A stretch of DNA of 64,000 nt from Rhizophagus irregularis (GCF_026210795.1 NC_089458.1:186001-250000), one strand, 5' to 3'; positions 12,694 to 24,949 are shown, counted from the first letter of the stretch. The notes: a model not told the origin generated them from the sequence alone. A program made the numbers and translations.

Positions 12694-13564
12694 GACATAA
12701 TTAAAATGCCATAATTCACTGCCATAATATTTTGACATTGACTTTTTAATTCTACTGAGAAGTATAGTTGAATTAATTAGAGCATTTTTATTAAAATTGA
12801 GAGCTATGTGATCTAAATTCCAAATTAATATAATAGTTAAACATTGCCTCACTAATCATATTATTGTATATTTCTAAAAGTTCTCCTATATTTTCATTTA
12901 TACCACTATTTAATAGGACAAATAGGATAAATCATTTTGAAAAAAAAAATTAATAATTATATCAGTTTTTCTGATAATAATACAATTAATTAAACAAACC
13001 TTAAACCAATCTATTTCTAGTTTAATCTATTCTTCCTGACTAAGTTTTGATTTGATTGGGTCAAGATTATTCTCTTCTGATAAAAATACTATCTTGTAGT
13101 GTGAAATTCCAGTTCTAATATTCATGACTTTATTAATTATTGAAATTTCTTCATTGACATTTTCTTTGTTGTCCTATTAAAAAGAAAAAAATTTTCATTA
13201 ATAATAAAATTCATTAAGTAGTAGTATTTTTATTAGTATATAAATAAACATAAGTTTCTTTATAATAAGAAAGGTAACTGATTCCTTCTCCAAAATCAAT
13301 AGTCCTTATTTAAAGAAACTTCTTTAATTGATCCTGCGAAATCATTTCTTATGGCATACATAGGTGCTTCATAAAAATGTTTTTGTGGACATAAACTAAC
13401 CACTGATAGGCGATTGATCTTGTGGAATTACCTTGCATCTAAGATGAATTCACAAAAACAACAAAAGTGTTTTAATTATAACTGGAAGATATACCTATTT
13501 TGTTTGCATTGGGTTCCCATCTTACTTTACGACAAGTACTTAGTTTGCTTGAAAAGTTACTCAT

Positions 13565-14640
13565 AATTTTTTCCTAAAAAAACAAATCATATTCAATTTC
13601 AAAAATCACACGAAAAAACAAGACTTTAGTTTTATTGATACATGATATTTACATGATTATAAATATAATAAATATAGCAAATAATATCAGCAATAAACAG
13701 GAATAGTATCAACGTGAACAGGAGTAATATTAACATGATTAAATTGAAGAAGTACGAGACCAAATATTTGTAATCATTCACGTTTAGTTCTGTAAGAGCT
13801 TTGGTATATTTTAGGTGCTTTATCAGTTTGTTGATATATTTGATATATTGTATTTTTAGAAATAAGAAGCTGCTATTGCATAGCAAGTAGCAAAACAAAA
13901 TGATGAGTATTTATAAGTTATCATGAATATTTATTAAAAGTTACAGTTACTCAAATTTTTAGTCATACGGTTGACTGTATTTGACTAGTATCATGATGAT
14001 CGTAAACATATAAAGTTTGCTTAGTAATCAAAATAAAACACCTAAGAAAAATCACATAAGGTAAATTTTTTTACACAGAGTCACTAATTTGCCCTTGAGG
14101 CCATAAGGTATTAAAATCACGAATAATACCCTCTATCTTTCAGAATTCAGGAGTTCAGGGATTCTTTTTATTATTTTCAAAACGGCCTTTAACTACATTC
14201 TTTTTCATGTAAAATTCACCTGTAAGGATTTATGAATTTTGTTATGATCTTTTGATAAGGAGAGTAAAAACGTTCACTAATGTTCTTTACTAGTTCTTTT
14301 TATTTTAAAGGACAACTTCCTTTAGGGATAGAAAAGTTCCACTACTGAGCGGTTTGAGCACAGTTTGAAACTGAGAATGAAGTCAGAACTGAAAACCCAG
14401 AAAGAATGTATCAATAGAAAAGATAATAGTAATATGTCAATAGAACACGTTATGTTAAACGATAAACTAATCACATGATAATAGTCTAAACACGTGACAT
14501 TTGAGGACTAGCGATATATCGCCGTAAGTATCGCCGTAGCGATAAAAAAAAAAATCCTTTATTAAAAGCTAATTTAAAAATTTAAATATGAATACATAAT
14601 AATTTTACAGTTTTACAGTGCAATTTCAATTATAAATTCC
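13565..14640. other. Gene-free sequence with a candidate transposon end
   Basis: No supported gene. GAGTCACTAATTTGCC at about 14085 followed by GGCCATAAG is closely matched at about 27745. Both lie on the left side of a MULE/zinc-knuckle relic and read inward. Near 14520-14545 there is a short GC-richer motif, CGATATATCGCCG and variants. Confidence 0.4.
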
Positions 14641-15165
14641 TTAATTACTCTCACTAAGAATCCTTTTACTTTAGTTTCAACTATAATTCATCAATTTTTC
14701 TCACTAAGGATTCTTCTTTTACAATTATGCAAATCATGACCTGTACCCCCACATTCTTTACACTCTTATTATTTCCATTAACCTCTAAGTTGCCTTCAGT
14801 TTTCTTTTGTTTCTTATTCTGTCTTAAAGTTTCTCCTTCACTTAAGTATCGACCTAGGGGGTCATTCACGCCATCTTAAAGTTACTGTATTAGAACATTC
14901 AATATTTTCTTGTTGATTTCCTGTAATACTTTCATCAGTTGTTTGATTACAAAGTAATTCTTGTTGCTTTTCATTAATATATGTTTGAAGTAATCCATTC
15001 AACTCATTATAATAATCTAATTTTTGTGTTAAGTCCAAAGTCTTTTTTGCAAAACCAAATGCTTTTTCCATATTTTAATTTTGCCAAAATGATTCCTTGA
15101 AGCTTTTCTGTATAAACTTGTTTACCACGAACATGATGAATATAATTAAAATTGATTTCTTCACG
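14640..15165 (-). pseudogene. Frameshifted zinc-knuckle C-terminus, probably of a FAR1/MULE-type transposase
   Basis: Minus-strand reading gives AKAVVREEINFNYIHHVRGK, then KYGKAFGFAKKTLDLTQKL after a 1-nt frame change near 15060, then a Gln/Asn-rich segment. After a second frame change near 14870 come DPLGRYLSEGETLRQNKKQK and, in a third frame, a CCHC knuckle CKECGGTGHDLHNC near 14720-14765. Such basic linkers plus a CCHC knuckle end many FAR1-related transposases; the SWIM finger and catalytic core are not visible, so the family is inferred. It is clearly broken. Confidence 0.45.
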
Positions 15166-15517
15166 AACTACTGCTTTTGCAATTGTGATATATAAATGTT
15201 ACTTCTCATTCTCTTTTCTTTACTGTAAACAAAAAAGAAATATTTTTGGATATTTAATAAAAATAACTTTGTTCTATAGTGTTTTGATATAAAATAAAAA
15301 ATTAATTTTGAAAAATAAGTACATACCGTATCATTTTTTCCGCAAAAAATTCTTTTTATACTCTTGTAAAAGAAAAAAAAATACAACGCTTTAATTTTCA
15401 AGAAAAGAATGTTTGTCGTACATACTCCGTAATTTTTTGCGTCACAATTGTCACGATTGTCACGTTTTCCGAACTATAACAGATAACACCGAAATCAAAT
15501 GACTGCGTCGGTTTGCT
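15166..15517. promoter_or_regulatory. Intergenic region upstream of the Lines-homolog gene
   Basis: About 350 bp with no convincing gene. The part just before the ATG (15420-15500) is less AT-rich and holds TCACAATTGTCACGATTGTC, a short direct repeat that may be a binding-site pair. It is the probable promoter of the gene starting at 15518. Confidence 0.4.
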
Positions 15518-17723
15518 ATGGAGACTACGACCGAACTATCTGAATATCACGTAGAAATTTTAAAGGATTTCTTAAATGTAAAAAAAAAAAAATTTGCTTG
15601 TTTTTCCGCGTCGCGTTAGCGCTTATTTATTGTTTATTCATAATAGGACTTTCAACTCTCAAGTACATTTAGTAGTACAAATAACGTTTCCGAGAAATTC
15701 AAATATCAACAACTAATTTTAAAAAGATTATCTATTATAACAAATGCACTGAGGAGTTGCTATCAGGAAGATTTTCGCATTGCTAATAACGAATGTGCAA
15801 TAAAATTTTGCAAACTTCTTTCTAAAAATCAACTTATTCTAGTGTAATAACTATTATATAATACTACAACTTGCGGGAAAGTTATCGTGATTTATTATTA
15901 TTTACTAATTATTAATTAATTTAGGCACAATATCTCATTCATAATGATAATTTTATTGTATACTTGACAAAAAAACTTTTGACGCTATGGTTATTATTAA
16001 TATCTAACGAGAAGGTGTGTAATAATTTAAATGATTAAAAAAAGTGTTATTCAATTATTTACTTTTAATTACAATTTGTTTTTATCCAAAAAAAAAGCCA
16101 ATAGTAGACAATATCAATATAGAAGAGACTCAGAGACAATTATTAAAAAAAATATGCGATTTATACAATGATAAGCTGAAAGACATGTCTTCCTCTGCTA
16201 CTATTGAATCAGTACTGGAAATATTTCATTGCATATTGAAAGATTTTCGACATTGTTTATCAGAAGTAATTGATGAAGATGCTGAAAATATTTTATCACA
16301 ACATGCGGGTTGTCGATTGTTAAACGTACTCAATGAACAGTTTAAAGTGGAACAGATCACAAATATTGCTGATACGAGTAATAACTTGATCATCGTTCCG
16401 ATTCTCACTGTCATACTGGATATTAAAAAACTTGAAATTTATGAAATAGAGGTTGCATTAGATTCTTATTTAGTGAAGATCTTTCAGAGTTTTTTAGAAA
16501 AAGTAGATTCAAAGATTGAATCAATATGTGTCTTATTGTGCTGTGGATATTTACCTGCTATAAGAAAAGTCTTGAACATTCTATATCAAACAGTGAAATC
16601 TACAAGTAACATTGATATGGTAAGAAAACAATTACTTTTTAGATGTTAAAATATCATTTAAATGAAACTACATGGTCTTATTCTTTTTTTTCTATTAATA
16701 GATATTTACAATTCTAACTAGTATAAGAGATTATACTGGGCAAATTTTGGCTGCTTCTGATGTTCAAAAGCTTAATGGCTGTCCTACGCTTGATAATGAT
16801 TACACCGAATTTTTCGACAGGCAAAAAGATAACAATAAGGTTGTTTCTAACGTTTCTATCAATATTGAATGTACGAAGAAGTTAATTGACATTTATATGG
16901 AAGTTTATACTAATATTATGAAATTACTCATGGAAAATAATATAAATATGATTGGGATTAACATTTCAGCTGATATAAAACTTCGTATTTTAACGAATAT
17001 TTTATCATTCAGTCATGGTAAGTTTATCATTATAAATTAATAAATTAATTTTAATTAATTATTTAATAATTTATCCTTTGTTTATTAGAATTATTGCAAA
17101 ACGAAAATTCAGTTGAATATTTATTCAACTGGTACACTAATAATGATAGTGATCTAACTTTTTTTATGTTGAACTTTGTACGGTTAGAACTTACATTTAG
17201 AGAATTTAAAAAGAAATTAATCAATTTTGATGGAGAATCCCAAAAAAGAACTATAAAGTAAATTTTGATTAATTTATATATTTTGGTTATTTAGCAAATA
17301 CCTAAATTTTGATTATTTTGTAGATCGGTAATGGAGAGTGTCTCATTACAAATGAATCATATCTTAAACCATTTTACTTCGCATGATTTTTTCTTAAGAT
17401 TTTTAATTTCAACTGGATTTAATCATTCGATATTATTGGATTTTATAATTTCAAATGAAACAAATTTTTTAGAATTTCTTTTAAAATATTGCAAATATCT
17501 TGAACAAGATATTTCTCAATTTTTTATTATATGTAAAAAATTTGACAAAAAAAATTCAGAAATGGAGAATTGTGCTGAACAAGTACTAAGAGTTTTTAAT
17601 TGTTTGATTCAATCAATACAATCATTAATGGAAAAAAAATTGTTTCCTTATAATGCCACTTCTTTAATTAAAAGATTAAAGAAAGTTGAATTATGCTTAA
17701 AAGAGGTAATATATAACAATTAA
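15518..17723 (+). CDS. Protein Lines homolog (LINS family), seven exons
   Basis: Exons 15518-15577, 15647-15841, 15925-16014, 16098-16619, 16702-17017, 17089-17257 and 17324-17723, all with GT-AG introns, sum to exactly 584 codons (583 residues). The protein is all-helical in character with no enzyme motif. The C-terminal third carries the most recognisable family signature: FLRFLISTGFNHSILLDFII followed by SNETNFLEFLLKYCKYL and DISQFFIICKKFD, matching the Lines C-terminal block in animal LINS1. Animal Lines acts in Wnt/Wg-related signalling; its role in fungi is unknown, so function is not assigned. The final KE-VIYNN could instead be a short intron start, with the true end further on. No disruption seen. 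Confidence 0.72.
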
Positions 17724-18320
17724 ATTTGTTTAATAAAATATTAAAAAATTTAAACTCTTATAATTATAATAAAATTTATAATTACAACAATTTCAATAAT
17801 TTTAATATATAAAAATCCATTAATTAATTAGTAAACTAATATATTAATAATTTACTTTAAACAATAAAATTTTTTGTATTGTAGTAATTACCACTTAATT
17901 TTAGACAAAATTACAACTTGGCTAGAATTTAAAATGCCAGTTTATAATTTTAGCCAAAGCCAAAATTAAAAAATACCGATAATCAAAATAATCTATCAGG
18001 TTACCAAATTGGCTTAAATTTTTCAGATTAAATAAAAAAATTAGTAAATTAATAAATTTTCAAGTAAATACTATTTTATATTATTTTTTTTTTTAAAGAA
18101 ATGTTTTTAATGTTTTTTTTAAAAATGTAATATGTAATTAATAATTCTACTTTATATTGTAGTAATAGTAAAAGTTGCAACATATTACTACTTTTAAAGT
18201 CAAAGTATTATAATATTATAACACTTATATATGATTTTTCAAAAATTTCCTTTTTTGAAAAATAAAAATTATAAAAAAAGTTTTTGTAAAATAGGTATCA
18301 TTATAAAAAGAAATATTTGA
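17724..18320. other. AT-rich intergenic sequence
   Basis: Nothing gene-like. It contains motifs such as TTGGCTAGAATT and TTTTAGCCAAAGCC at 17920-17960, which recur near 26720 and 62165 and are probably decayed repeat pieces. Confidence 0.5.
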
Positions 18321-18826
18321 TATATATGTTGTACCTCAGATTGATTCTTACCTCAGCTGATAGCTGACACACCTTAGATTAAAATCATCATCTGATGCAT
18401 CTCATTTGAATCATATAAATTTAATCTACTATAAATAAACTTTTTCCTATTAATTAAATTGCCTTCATATTATAAGTAAATATATTTGTCACAATAATGT
18501 ATACATATTCTGAAATTTTTATACAATTTTAATTCCTATTAAATATACAATGCAAATATTATTTGGAAAATTTGCATTATAAACACATTTTTAAATGAAG
18601 ATTTCAAAAGCAATCATGAATCCAATTGATCTAAAATTTTAGGATTGAATATTTGAAAATACAGCAAATAAGTTTTATTAATAATTAAATGTACATTAGA
18701 TTAGAAAATTTAATGCTTAATTATAATCAAATTTTTATTATAAAGTGAGGCACGTCAGATGGCAATTTTGATCTGAGGTGCGTCAGTCAGCTGAGGCAAG
18801 AATCAATTTGAGGCACAACATATATA
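18321..18826. mobile_element. MITE with long imperfect terminal inverted repeats (506 bp)
   Basis: The left end TATATATGTTGTACCTCAGA and the right end CAATTTGAGGCACAACATATATA are inverted copies. The match extends inward through GATTGATTCTTRCCTCAGCTGA, over 40 bp with a few mismatches. Inner copies of CTGAGGYGCGTCAG-like motifs add to the symmetry. There is no coding capacity. The TA at both outer edges would suit a Tc1/mariner-type TA target, but a longer duplication is not visible. Confidence 0.6.
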
Positions 18827-18842
18827 CTATAATATATATTGG

Positions 18843-18930
18843 TATAGTCAACTCTCTATAAATGCACGTCCCTTAGGACCAGACATAGACAGGACCCCGG
18901 ATAATTATAATTGAGGTCATATCTTACTAT
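18843..18930 (+). mobile_element. Solitary pogo/Tc1-like element end
   Basis: TATAGTCAACTCTCTATAAA at 18843 resembles the terminal repeat of the element at 62058-63020 (CAGTCAACTCTCTTTATAG). It is followed by AGGACCCCGGATAATTAT, similar to the end of the MITE at 60368. No matching right end was found nearby, so this is a fragment. Confidence 0.4.
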
Positions 18931-19239
18931 GTTTTAAACTTTATATTTCTTTTAACATGTAATTTTATTAAGTTAATATTATTTTTTACTATAGAAAAAA
19001 ATGTTTCTTTTGAAGAGAAGAATCTTTTGATACCAAAATCTTGTAAATCTACTGATTAGAATTTGAGATAAGTATCATTACACAGGCAAAATTTGGCAAA
19101 AAAATATACACTTTTTCACTATCGGTATACATAGAAATATACAAAAAAAATAAAAATTACTATTATTAAATATTACTTTTTAAGTAACAAAATTATAGAT
19201 AATAGGAGGGCAATTATTATTACAAAGTTTTGTATCTAT

Positions 19240-20165
19240 AGCTTTAAAAGTAAGTTCAGGAACTCCTAAAGTTTTATATTTTTTATTTAATAACTTTAGA
19301 GTGTAATTTCACTACTTTAGTCAAATGAAATCAATTTCTTTTATTAATTAAAAGTTGTTCAACAGAGCCAAAACTACTTGTATATTATTTTTTATAAGTG
19401 TAGGTATAATACATATAAAGAAACCCATATTTTTCATAATAGTACTAACTTTCAAAATTGTTTTTTCATTTATTAACTTCAGAGCGTAATTTTACTACTT
19501 TAGCCAAATAAAATCGACTTTCTAAATTAATTGAAAATTGTTCAGCAAGGTCGAAACTACTTGTATATTAATTTTCATGAGTGTAGGTATAATACATATG
19601 GAGAAATCTACATTTTTCATAATGGTACTAACTTTTGAAATGTTTTTCTGTTTATTAACTTCCGCGCGTGATTTCACCACTTTAGTCAAATGAAATTGAC
19701 TTACTAAATTAATTGAAAATTGTTCAGCAAGGTCGAAACTACTTGTATATTAATTTTCATGGGTGTAGGTAAAATACATATGGAGAAATCTACATTTTTC
19801 ATAACGGTAATAACTTTTGAATTTTTTTTTTCTGTTTATTAACTTCAGCGCGTAATTTCACCACTTTAGTCAAATAAAATCGACTTTCTAACTTAATTGA
19901 AAATTGTTCAGCAAGGTCGAAACTACTTATATATTAATTTTTATGGATATAGGTATAATACATATGGAGAAATCTACGTTTTTCATCATAGTACTAACTT
20001 TCAAATTTTTCTTTTTTCCATTTACTAACTTTAGAGTGTAATTTCACCACTTTAGTCAAATGAAATTTACTTCCTTTATTAATTGAAAGTTGTTTAGCAG
20101 TATAAAATCTACTTAATACTTGTAGGATTTATCCATTTTTTATAATAATACTAAATTATGAATTA
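19240..20165. repeat. About 185-bp tandem repeat, five diverged copies
   Basis: Each copy includes a form of TTTATTAACTTCAGCGCGTA, then CACTTTAGTCAAATRAAAT, GAAAATTGTTCAGCAAGGTC, GAAACTACTTGTATATTA and TAATACATATGGAGAAATC, ending TTTTTCATAATGGTACTAAC. Copies begin near 19280, 19465, 19645, 19832 and 20022. No reading frame is kept across copies. Confidence 0.75.
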
Positions 20166-20539
20166 TTGTATAATATATTATTATATCTAAACTATATATT
20201 TTATATAAATATTTTTATTAATAAAATTATTATTTTTTTTAAAACAAAACAATTTAAATTTTAATAAATTATGTAATATAGGTGAACTTTACCTTGGGTG
20301 AATTTCACCACTGGTGAGCGTTAAAATCATTCATTTTTAAAATAAAAAGCTTATTTTATTTATTATTTTCGGATGCCAAACAAATCTTATCAAAAGAAAT
20401 TGTAAATTTTAGCGAAAGTTGAAAAGTAACAATTTTGTATTAATCGAAGTGGTATTGCTATAATAACAATATCGCTACAGAATTTAAATATACAAGGAAT
20501 ATTTTTGATTTTACTGCAAATTTCGATAAAGTATAATTT

Positions 20540-20905
20540 GCTGCATTAAAGTATATCAAATTTTAACGCAGTAGAACGCTAATGATTTTCTTATTATTAT
20601 TAATTGATTTGACTTTTTAATTATGATTTATAGTTGATTTTCCAATCGAGAAATCAACACAGTAGAACACTAACAATTTTCTTATTATTAATTGATTTAT
20701 CTTTTTTAATTATAATTATAGTTGATTTTTCAATCGAGAAATCAATGCAGTAGAACGCTAACAATTTTCTTATTATTAATTGATTTGTCTTTTTTAATTA
20801 TGATTTATAGTTGATTTTCCAATCGAGAAATCAACGCAGTAGAACGCTAACAATTTTCTTATTATTAATTGATTGGCTTTTTTAATTATGATTTATAGTT
20901 AATTT
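20540..20905. repeat. About 85-95-bp tandem repeat, four copies
   Basis: The unit contains GCAGTAGAACGCTAACAATT, TCTTATTATTAATTGATTTG, TTATGATTTATAGTTGATTT and CAATCGAGAAATCAACG, repeated near 20570, 20655, 20740 and 20835. No coding potential. Confidence 0.75.
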
Positions 20906-20929
20906 TTTACTAATGCTTTTAATTTAAAA

Positions 20930-22625
20930 ATAATACCCTCCCTCCCCCTCCTTATTTATTTATCTTCTGAAACATTTTGTCAGTTCTGAAGCGTCTTGAA
21001 GATTCCTACAATAAAAAAAAAGAAAATGGAACGTTAGTAAATGATACTAACATCCATAATTTAAAAATAATACACTCCCCTACCTTCTTTATTTACCTTC
21101 TGAGACGTTTCGTCAATTTCCAAGCGTCTTGAGAGTCCTATAATAAAAAAAAAAAGAAAATGGAATGTTAGTAAATGGCACTAATGTCTATTATTTAAAA
21201 ATCCCACTTCTCCTTCTTTAATTACCTTCTGAGACGTTCTGTTAGTTTTGTGTTTAGAAGATTAATAAAAAAATTTTTTTTTATTTAAATTTTATAAAAA
21301 AAAATATCATGATCTGATAATCTGTTGTTCATCAGACTTATCAGATTATGTGATCTATCTGATATGATAACATCAAACGGAATAATGTCAAAATAGCAGA
21401 ATCGATTCTATAAAAAATTTTACTATTATTTCTGTAAAAATGAGTCTTTTACAGATCTATTCATGGAAAATATAAATAATTTGGTAAATTCCATAATATA
21501 AGGTAAAATCAAAAAATCAGAACAAACGTTCTGATAAATTTTTGCATACACAGATATGCAATTAAAGTTTTAAAGTCGAAACTTTAGAATTCAGTATCCA
21601 AGTCGGAACTGATTTCTCTAAAAAAAAAGAAAAAAAATGTTATTTAAAGCATTAAAATAGCATTTTTTTTTAAGTTTTAAGTTTTAAAGTTTCATAACGA
21701 AACTTTGAAACATTAGGATTCCAGTATTCAAGTCAGAATCGTTTCCCTACAAAAAGAGAAAAAAAATGTTAAAAAAACATTTTTTTTTAAATTTTAAAAT
21801 AACGAAGTAATAAAACGTTACTTTGAAATATTGGGATTCCAGTATCCTGATTTCCCTAAAAAAAAATAAAAAAAAATAATAAAAAAAAATTTTTAAAATG
21901 TTACTTTGAAATATTGGAATTCCGGTATCCAAATCAGAACCATTTCCCTACAAAAAAGAAAAAAAACATTAAAATAACATTTTTTTTTAATAGTTTCAAA
22001 AAAATTATTCAAAACTAACCTATGTCAAGTCAGAACTGATTCCTTACAAAAGAAATAAAAAAACGTTAAAATAATGTTTTTTTTAAAAAAATATTTCAAA
22101 GTTTCAAAGAAAGAAACTTTAAAACTTTAGGATTTCAATTTCCAACTTCAGAACTGATTTCCCTATAATAAAATAAAAAAAAAGTTTCAAATTGAAACTT
22201 TCTTTTTGGGATCAGTTTTCAACTTCAGAACTGTTTTCTTACAATAAAATAAAAAAAAATGTTTATTAATGTTTTTTAATAGTTTTGAAATTTTTTTTTC
22301 AAAACTAACTTATGGGATTCAGTATTCAACTTGGAGCTGATTCCCTATAACAAAATATTAGAAAAAAACGTTAAAACCATTTTTTTAATAGTTTCAAAAA
22401 ATAATTTTTTGAAACTAACCTATGGGATTTGGGATTCGTTGTAATCAATTCCCTATAATTTTAATAGTTTTGAAAAAAATTCTTCAAAACTAACCTATGG
22501 GATTTGTTATCAAACTTTGGAATTGATTCTTTACCATAAAATGTTAAAAAAAACTTTTATAGGATTCCGGTATCTAAATCAAAACCAATTTCCTAAAAAA
22601 AAAAATTTTTTTAAAGTTTCAAAAG
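20930..22625 (-). repeat. Array C: exon-like tandem units on the minus strand
   Basis: Read on the minus strand, the array repeats a T-run ending TGTAGG, then about 35-45 nt of GAAATCRGTTCTGA and TTGGATACYGGAATYCC character, then spacer with poly-A and poly-T. At least twelve diverged units of about 90-120 bp are visible. The three leftmost units (20940-21250) carry the GAAGCGTCTTGAAGATTCCT type also seen, in the other orientation, at the start of array A. Confidence 0.65.
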
Positions 22626-22639
22626 TAAATGTTCGAAAA

Positions 22640-22905
22640 AAATGTTAGTGTAAATTTCAATAATATAAAATAGTTTAATTTTAGTTAAAGAAAAATATAT
22701 AGTTTATCAATAGTCTAATTAAAAAACAATAGAAATCAATTGGTAAATTTAAACTGAACAATAGTTATCAATCGGATATTGACCTGATTGATACCCGATT
22801 GAAGTGTACATCAATTTCTAACTATTGAATAAATCAAGTAACCAATCAAAAAAAAGTTACCAATCGGGTAAATACCCGATTAGTCAGCATTTTACCTGTG
22901 TAAGT
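22640..22905. repeat. Inverted-motif zone between arrays C and D
   Basis: Short copies of ACCAATCGGGTAAATACCCG, CAATCGGATATTGACC and TTGATACCCGATTG lie in both orientations. The same type of zone follows array A (9410-9660), which suggests that these motifs belong to the same repeat class as the exon-like arrays. Confidence 0.5.
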
Positions 22906-23670
22906 TTCATTTTGAACAACATTTCAAACCCATTTTTTTTCCATTTTGTAGGTTTCAGCTTTGGTTTTTAAATATTGGATAGGTAAGTTTATTTTGAATA
23001 ATATTTCAACACAGGTTGAAAAGTGAAAAACCAGGCATCAATCAGTCATCACTCACCAATCAGTCACCAATTAGTTACCAATTAGTTACCTAATTGGTGA
23101 CCGATTGGTAACTGATTGATGCCTGATTTTTCACTTTTCGACCTATGCAAAACTGTTTTTTTTAAAAAAATAATTTATTAATTTTTTTTCTATTTTATAG
23201 ATTTTGGTTTCATTTTTTAAATGTTGGATAGGTGAATTTCACTTTAAAACTTTGATTATTAAAAAAAAAGTTTATTTTTTTTTTATTTTGTAGGGTTTAG
23301 CTTCAGTTTTTAGGCATTAGATACTAGATGAGTTTCATTTTGAACAACATTTCAAAACTTTGGTTGTTAGAAAAAATAATTTAATTTTTTCTATTTTGTA
23401 GGTTTTAACTTTGGTTCTTAGATATTAGATAAATGAGTTTTGTTTTGAATAACATTTCAAAACTTAGTTTTGTTTTAAAAAAAATAATTTATTAATTTTT
23501 TTTTTATTTTGTAGATTTCAACTTCGGTTCTTGGATACTGAATAGGTGAGTTTTGAAAATTTTGCTTAAAACTTTTTTATTAAAAAAAAATTTTAATTTT
23601 TTATTTTATAGGTATTGGATTGGCCTTTAAAACTTATTTTTTTTCCTTTGCAGATTTTAGGATTAAAGAA
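22906..23670 (+). repeat. Array D: exon-like tandem units on the plus strand
   Basis: Units of about 100-120 bp with T-runs ending TTTTGTAG or TTTTATAG (near 22951, 23201, 23293, 23401, 23513, 23611). Each is followed by TTTCAGCTTYGGTTYTTAGA-type sequence, GGATAGGTGAGTTT and poly-A spacer. A palindromic zone at 23025-23150 (ACTCACCAATCAGTCACC and its inverted partner) interrupts the array. Confidence 0.65.
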
Positions 23671-23689
23671 ATAAGAAATAAGAATCTTT

Positions 23690-24250
23690 AGTTTTGAAGT
23701 TTTAATGTAATTTAATTTAAAGTGTAATATAAATCAGAATTTTAAATATATTGTAACAAAACGATCGATCACGTGACCAAAATTTGGCCTAATCACGAGG
23801 TGATAATCAATGTTTGAAATGTTGCATATGTTGCATATATGTAACATATCAAATATGTTCAACATATCAAATATATGTAACATATCAAATATATTTAATT
23901 TATTTAATATATTCAATATATGCAATATTTTATATGTTAAATATTTTTAGTCTAGTATTTTTACATATATATAAACCTGTAATTAGACCTGTAGTTGAAT
24001 AAAGTTCAAGTAAAAGAGTTTTCTTAATAAAAATAGTTCTAATGATTATATTAAATAAACTGTTATTTGAATTTATTTAATGAAATATAAATTTGTTATC
24101 CTTTATTCGTGTTGGGAGAATATGCTGATGTACAGTGCTATACTACACGTCTGATTGAATTGTTTATTAAGTGTTTATACATATAGTTTATTTATTGATT
24201 ATACCCGCCTACCTATATACTTTCTGCTTGTCACATGATGGACTATCATT
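23690..24250. other. AT-rich sequence with low-complexity CATATCAAATA repeats
   Basis: No gene. 23815-23940 is a run of overlapping CATATCAAATATGT-type words that produces spurious open frames on both strands. An ATCACGTGA motif lies at about 23768. Confidence 0.5.
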
Positions 24251-24812
24251 GGATTGACTTATCTAGGTAGATCTTAGATCGATGGATCGTTCGCAATGAG
24301 GTGGGTGTCCTCCGTTTGGGATCGTTCGAAATGAGGTGGGTGTCCCTTTGGGAATTGCACGACACTAAAAAGTTCCCCATCGGCTGGACTGTACAACACT
24401 AAAAAGTTCCCGGAGGTCTTTGTGAAATAGGTTTGTTATCTATAGTATGTAGTCAAATAAGGGAAATTGAATTTTAGGCATTTCTGATAGTGCTAATGGT
24501 AGCTCAGAGGTTCTTTACCGATTCTAGGAGTGGATACGGCGCTGGATGGGTTACGTATAGTATAGTCGACTTTACTCATTTTGAGATATATTTGAGGGGA
24601 GTAGCTGTAGTTATTTATATAGAGAGGGTGCCGGTTTTAATCTTAGCTTTTCTTATTTATAATTCGGAAGATTATTTGTTCTTTATTTTTCTATTAGTTC
24701 TGCACTTGTTGCGGTACTTTTTAGATCACTCTGTGTTTCTCTAAAGTTACTTCGGCATTAATTAATAAAATTCAAGCTCATGCTATGTTTACCTATATAC
24801 TTTCTGCTTACC
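24205..24812 (+). mobile_element. GC-richer insert of unknown origin between direct repeats
   Basis: CCTATATACTTTCTGCTT occurs at about 24212 and again at about 24792, bracketing about 580 bp that are clearly less AT-rich than the surroundings. Inside, GATCGTTCGCAATGAGGTGG is repeated in tandem (24286 and 24322) and ACACTAAAAAGTTCCC is repeated (24363, 24393). An open frame at 24490-24744 has a GTAGYGAGWVT-like patch of uncertain meaning. It could be a retroelement relic; no family is recognised. Confidence 0.4.
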
Positions 24813-24949
24813 CTTTTCCATTTATTTATATTTGTAAACGCTAAAGAACTGGCTATAACAATATCACTAAATAATTTTCCAATTTTTTGGTATTTAGAAT
24901 TAAATAAATGTAATATAAATTTATAATACAATACAATAATGCAAATATT

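Larger units (their letters stand above)
10440..13564 (-). pseudogene. Unrecognised multi-exon gene or gene relic, split by a hAT-like element
   Basis: Several minus-strand segments read like protein and are bordered by plausible splice sites. They are a start MSNFSSKLSTCRKVRWEPNA at 13564, SVVSLCPQKHFYEAPMYAIR near 13340-13410, NKVMNIRTGISHYKIVF near 13080-13150, IGELLEIYNNMISEAMFNYY near 12830-12900, LPVNLLHNKSLSEFVYHN near 10800-10860, EIKNPDQKAQKNLKRLLGEK near 10600-10660, and DHPVEFGEVVGNACNHDN near 10480-10540. I do not recognise the family. The mobile element at 11070-12693 sits between two of these segments, apparently in an intron. The exon after DFAGSIKEV runs into a stop without an obvious donor, so decay is likely, but an intact gene with unusual splicing cannot be excluded. 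Confidence 0.3.

Noticed and set aside
13632..13898. Minus-strand 88-codon hydrophobic frame
   Set aside because: Low-complexity Leu/Ile/Tyr composition from AT-rich sequence; no splice partners or homology recognised.
23734..24002. Frames on both strands made of NILNIFDML-type repeats
   Set aside because: Products of the CATATCAAATA low-complexity run.
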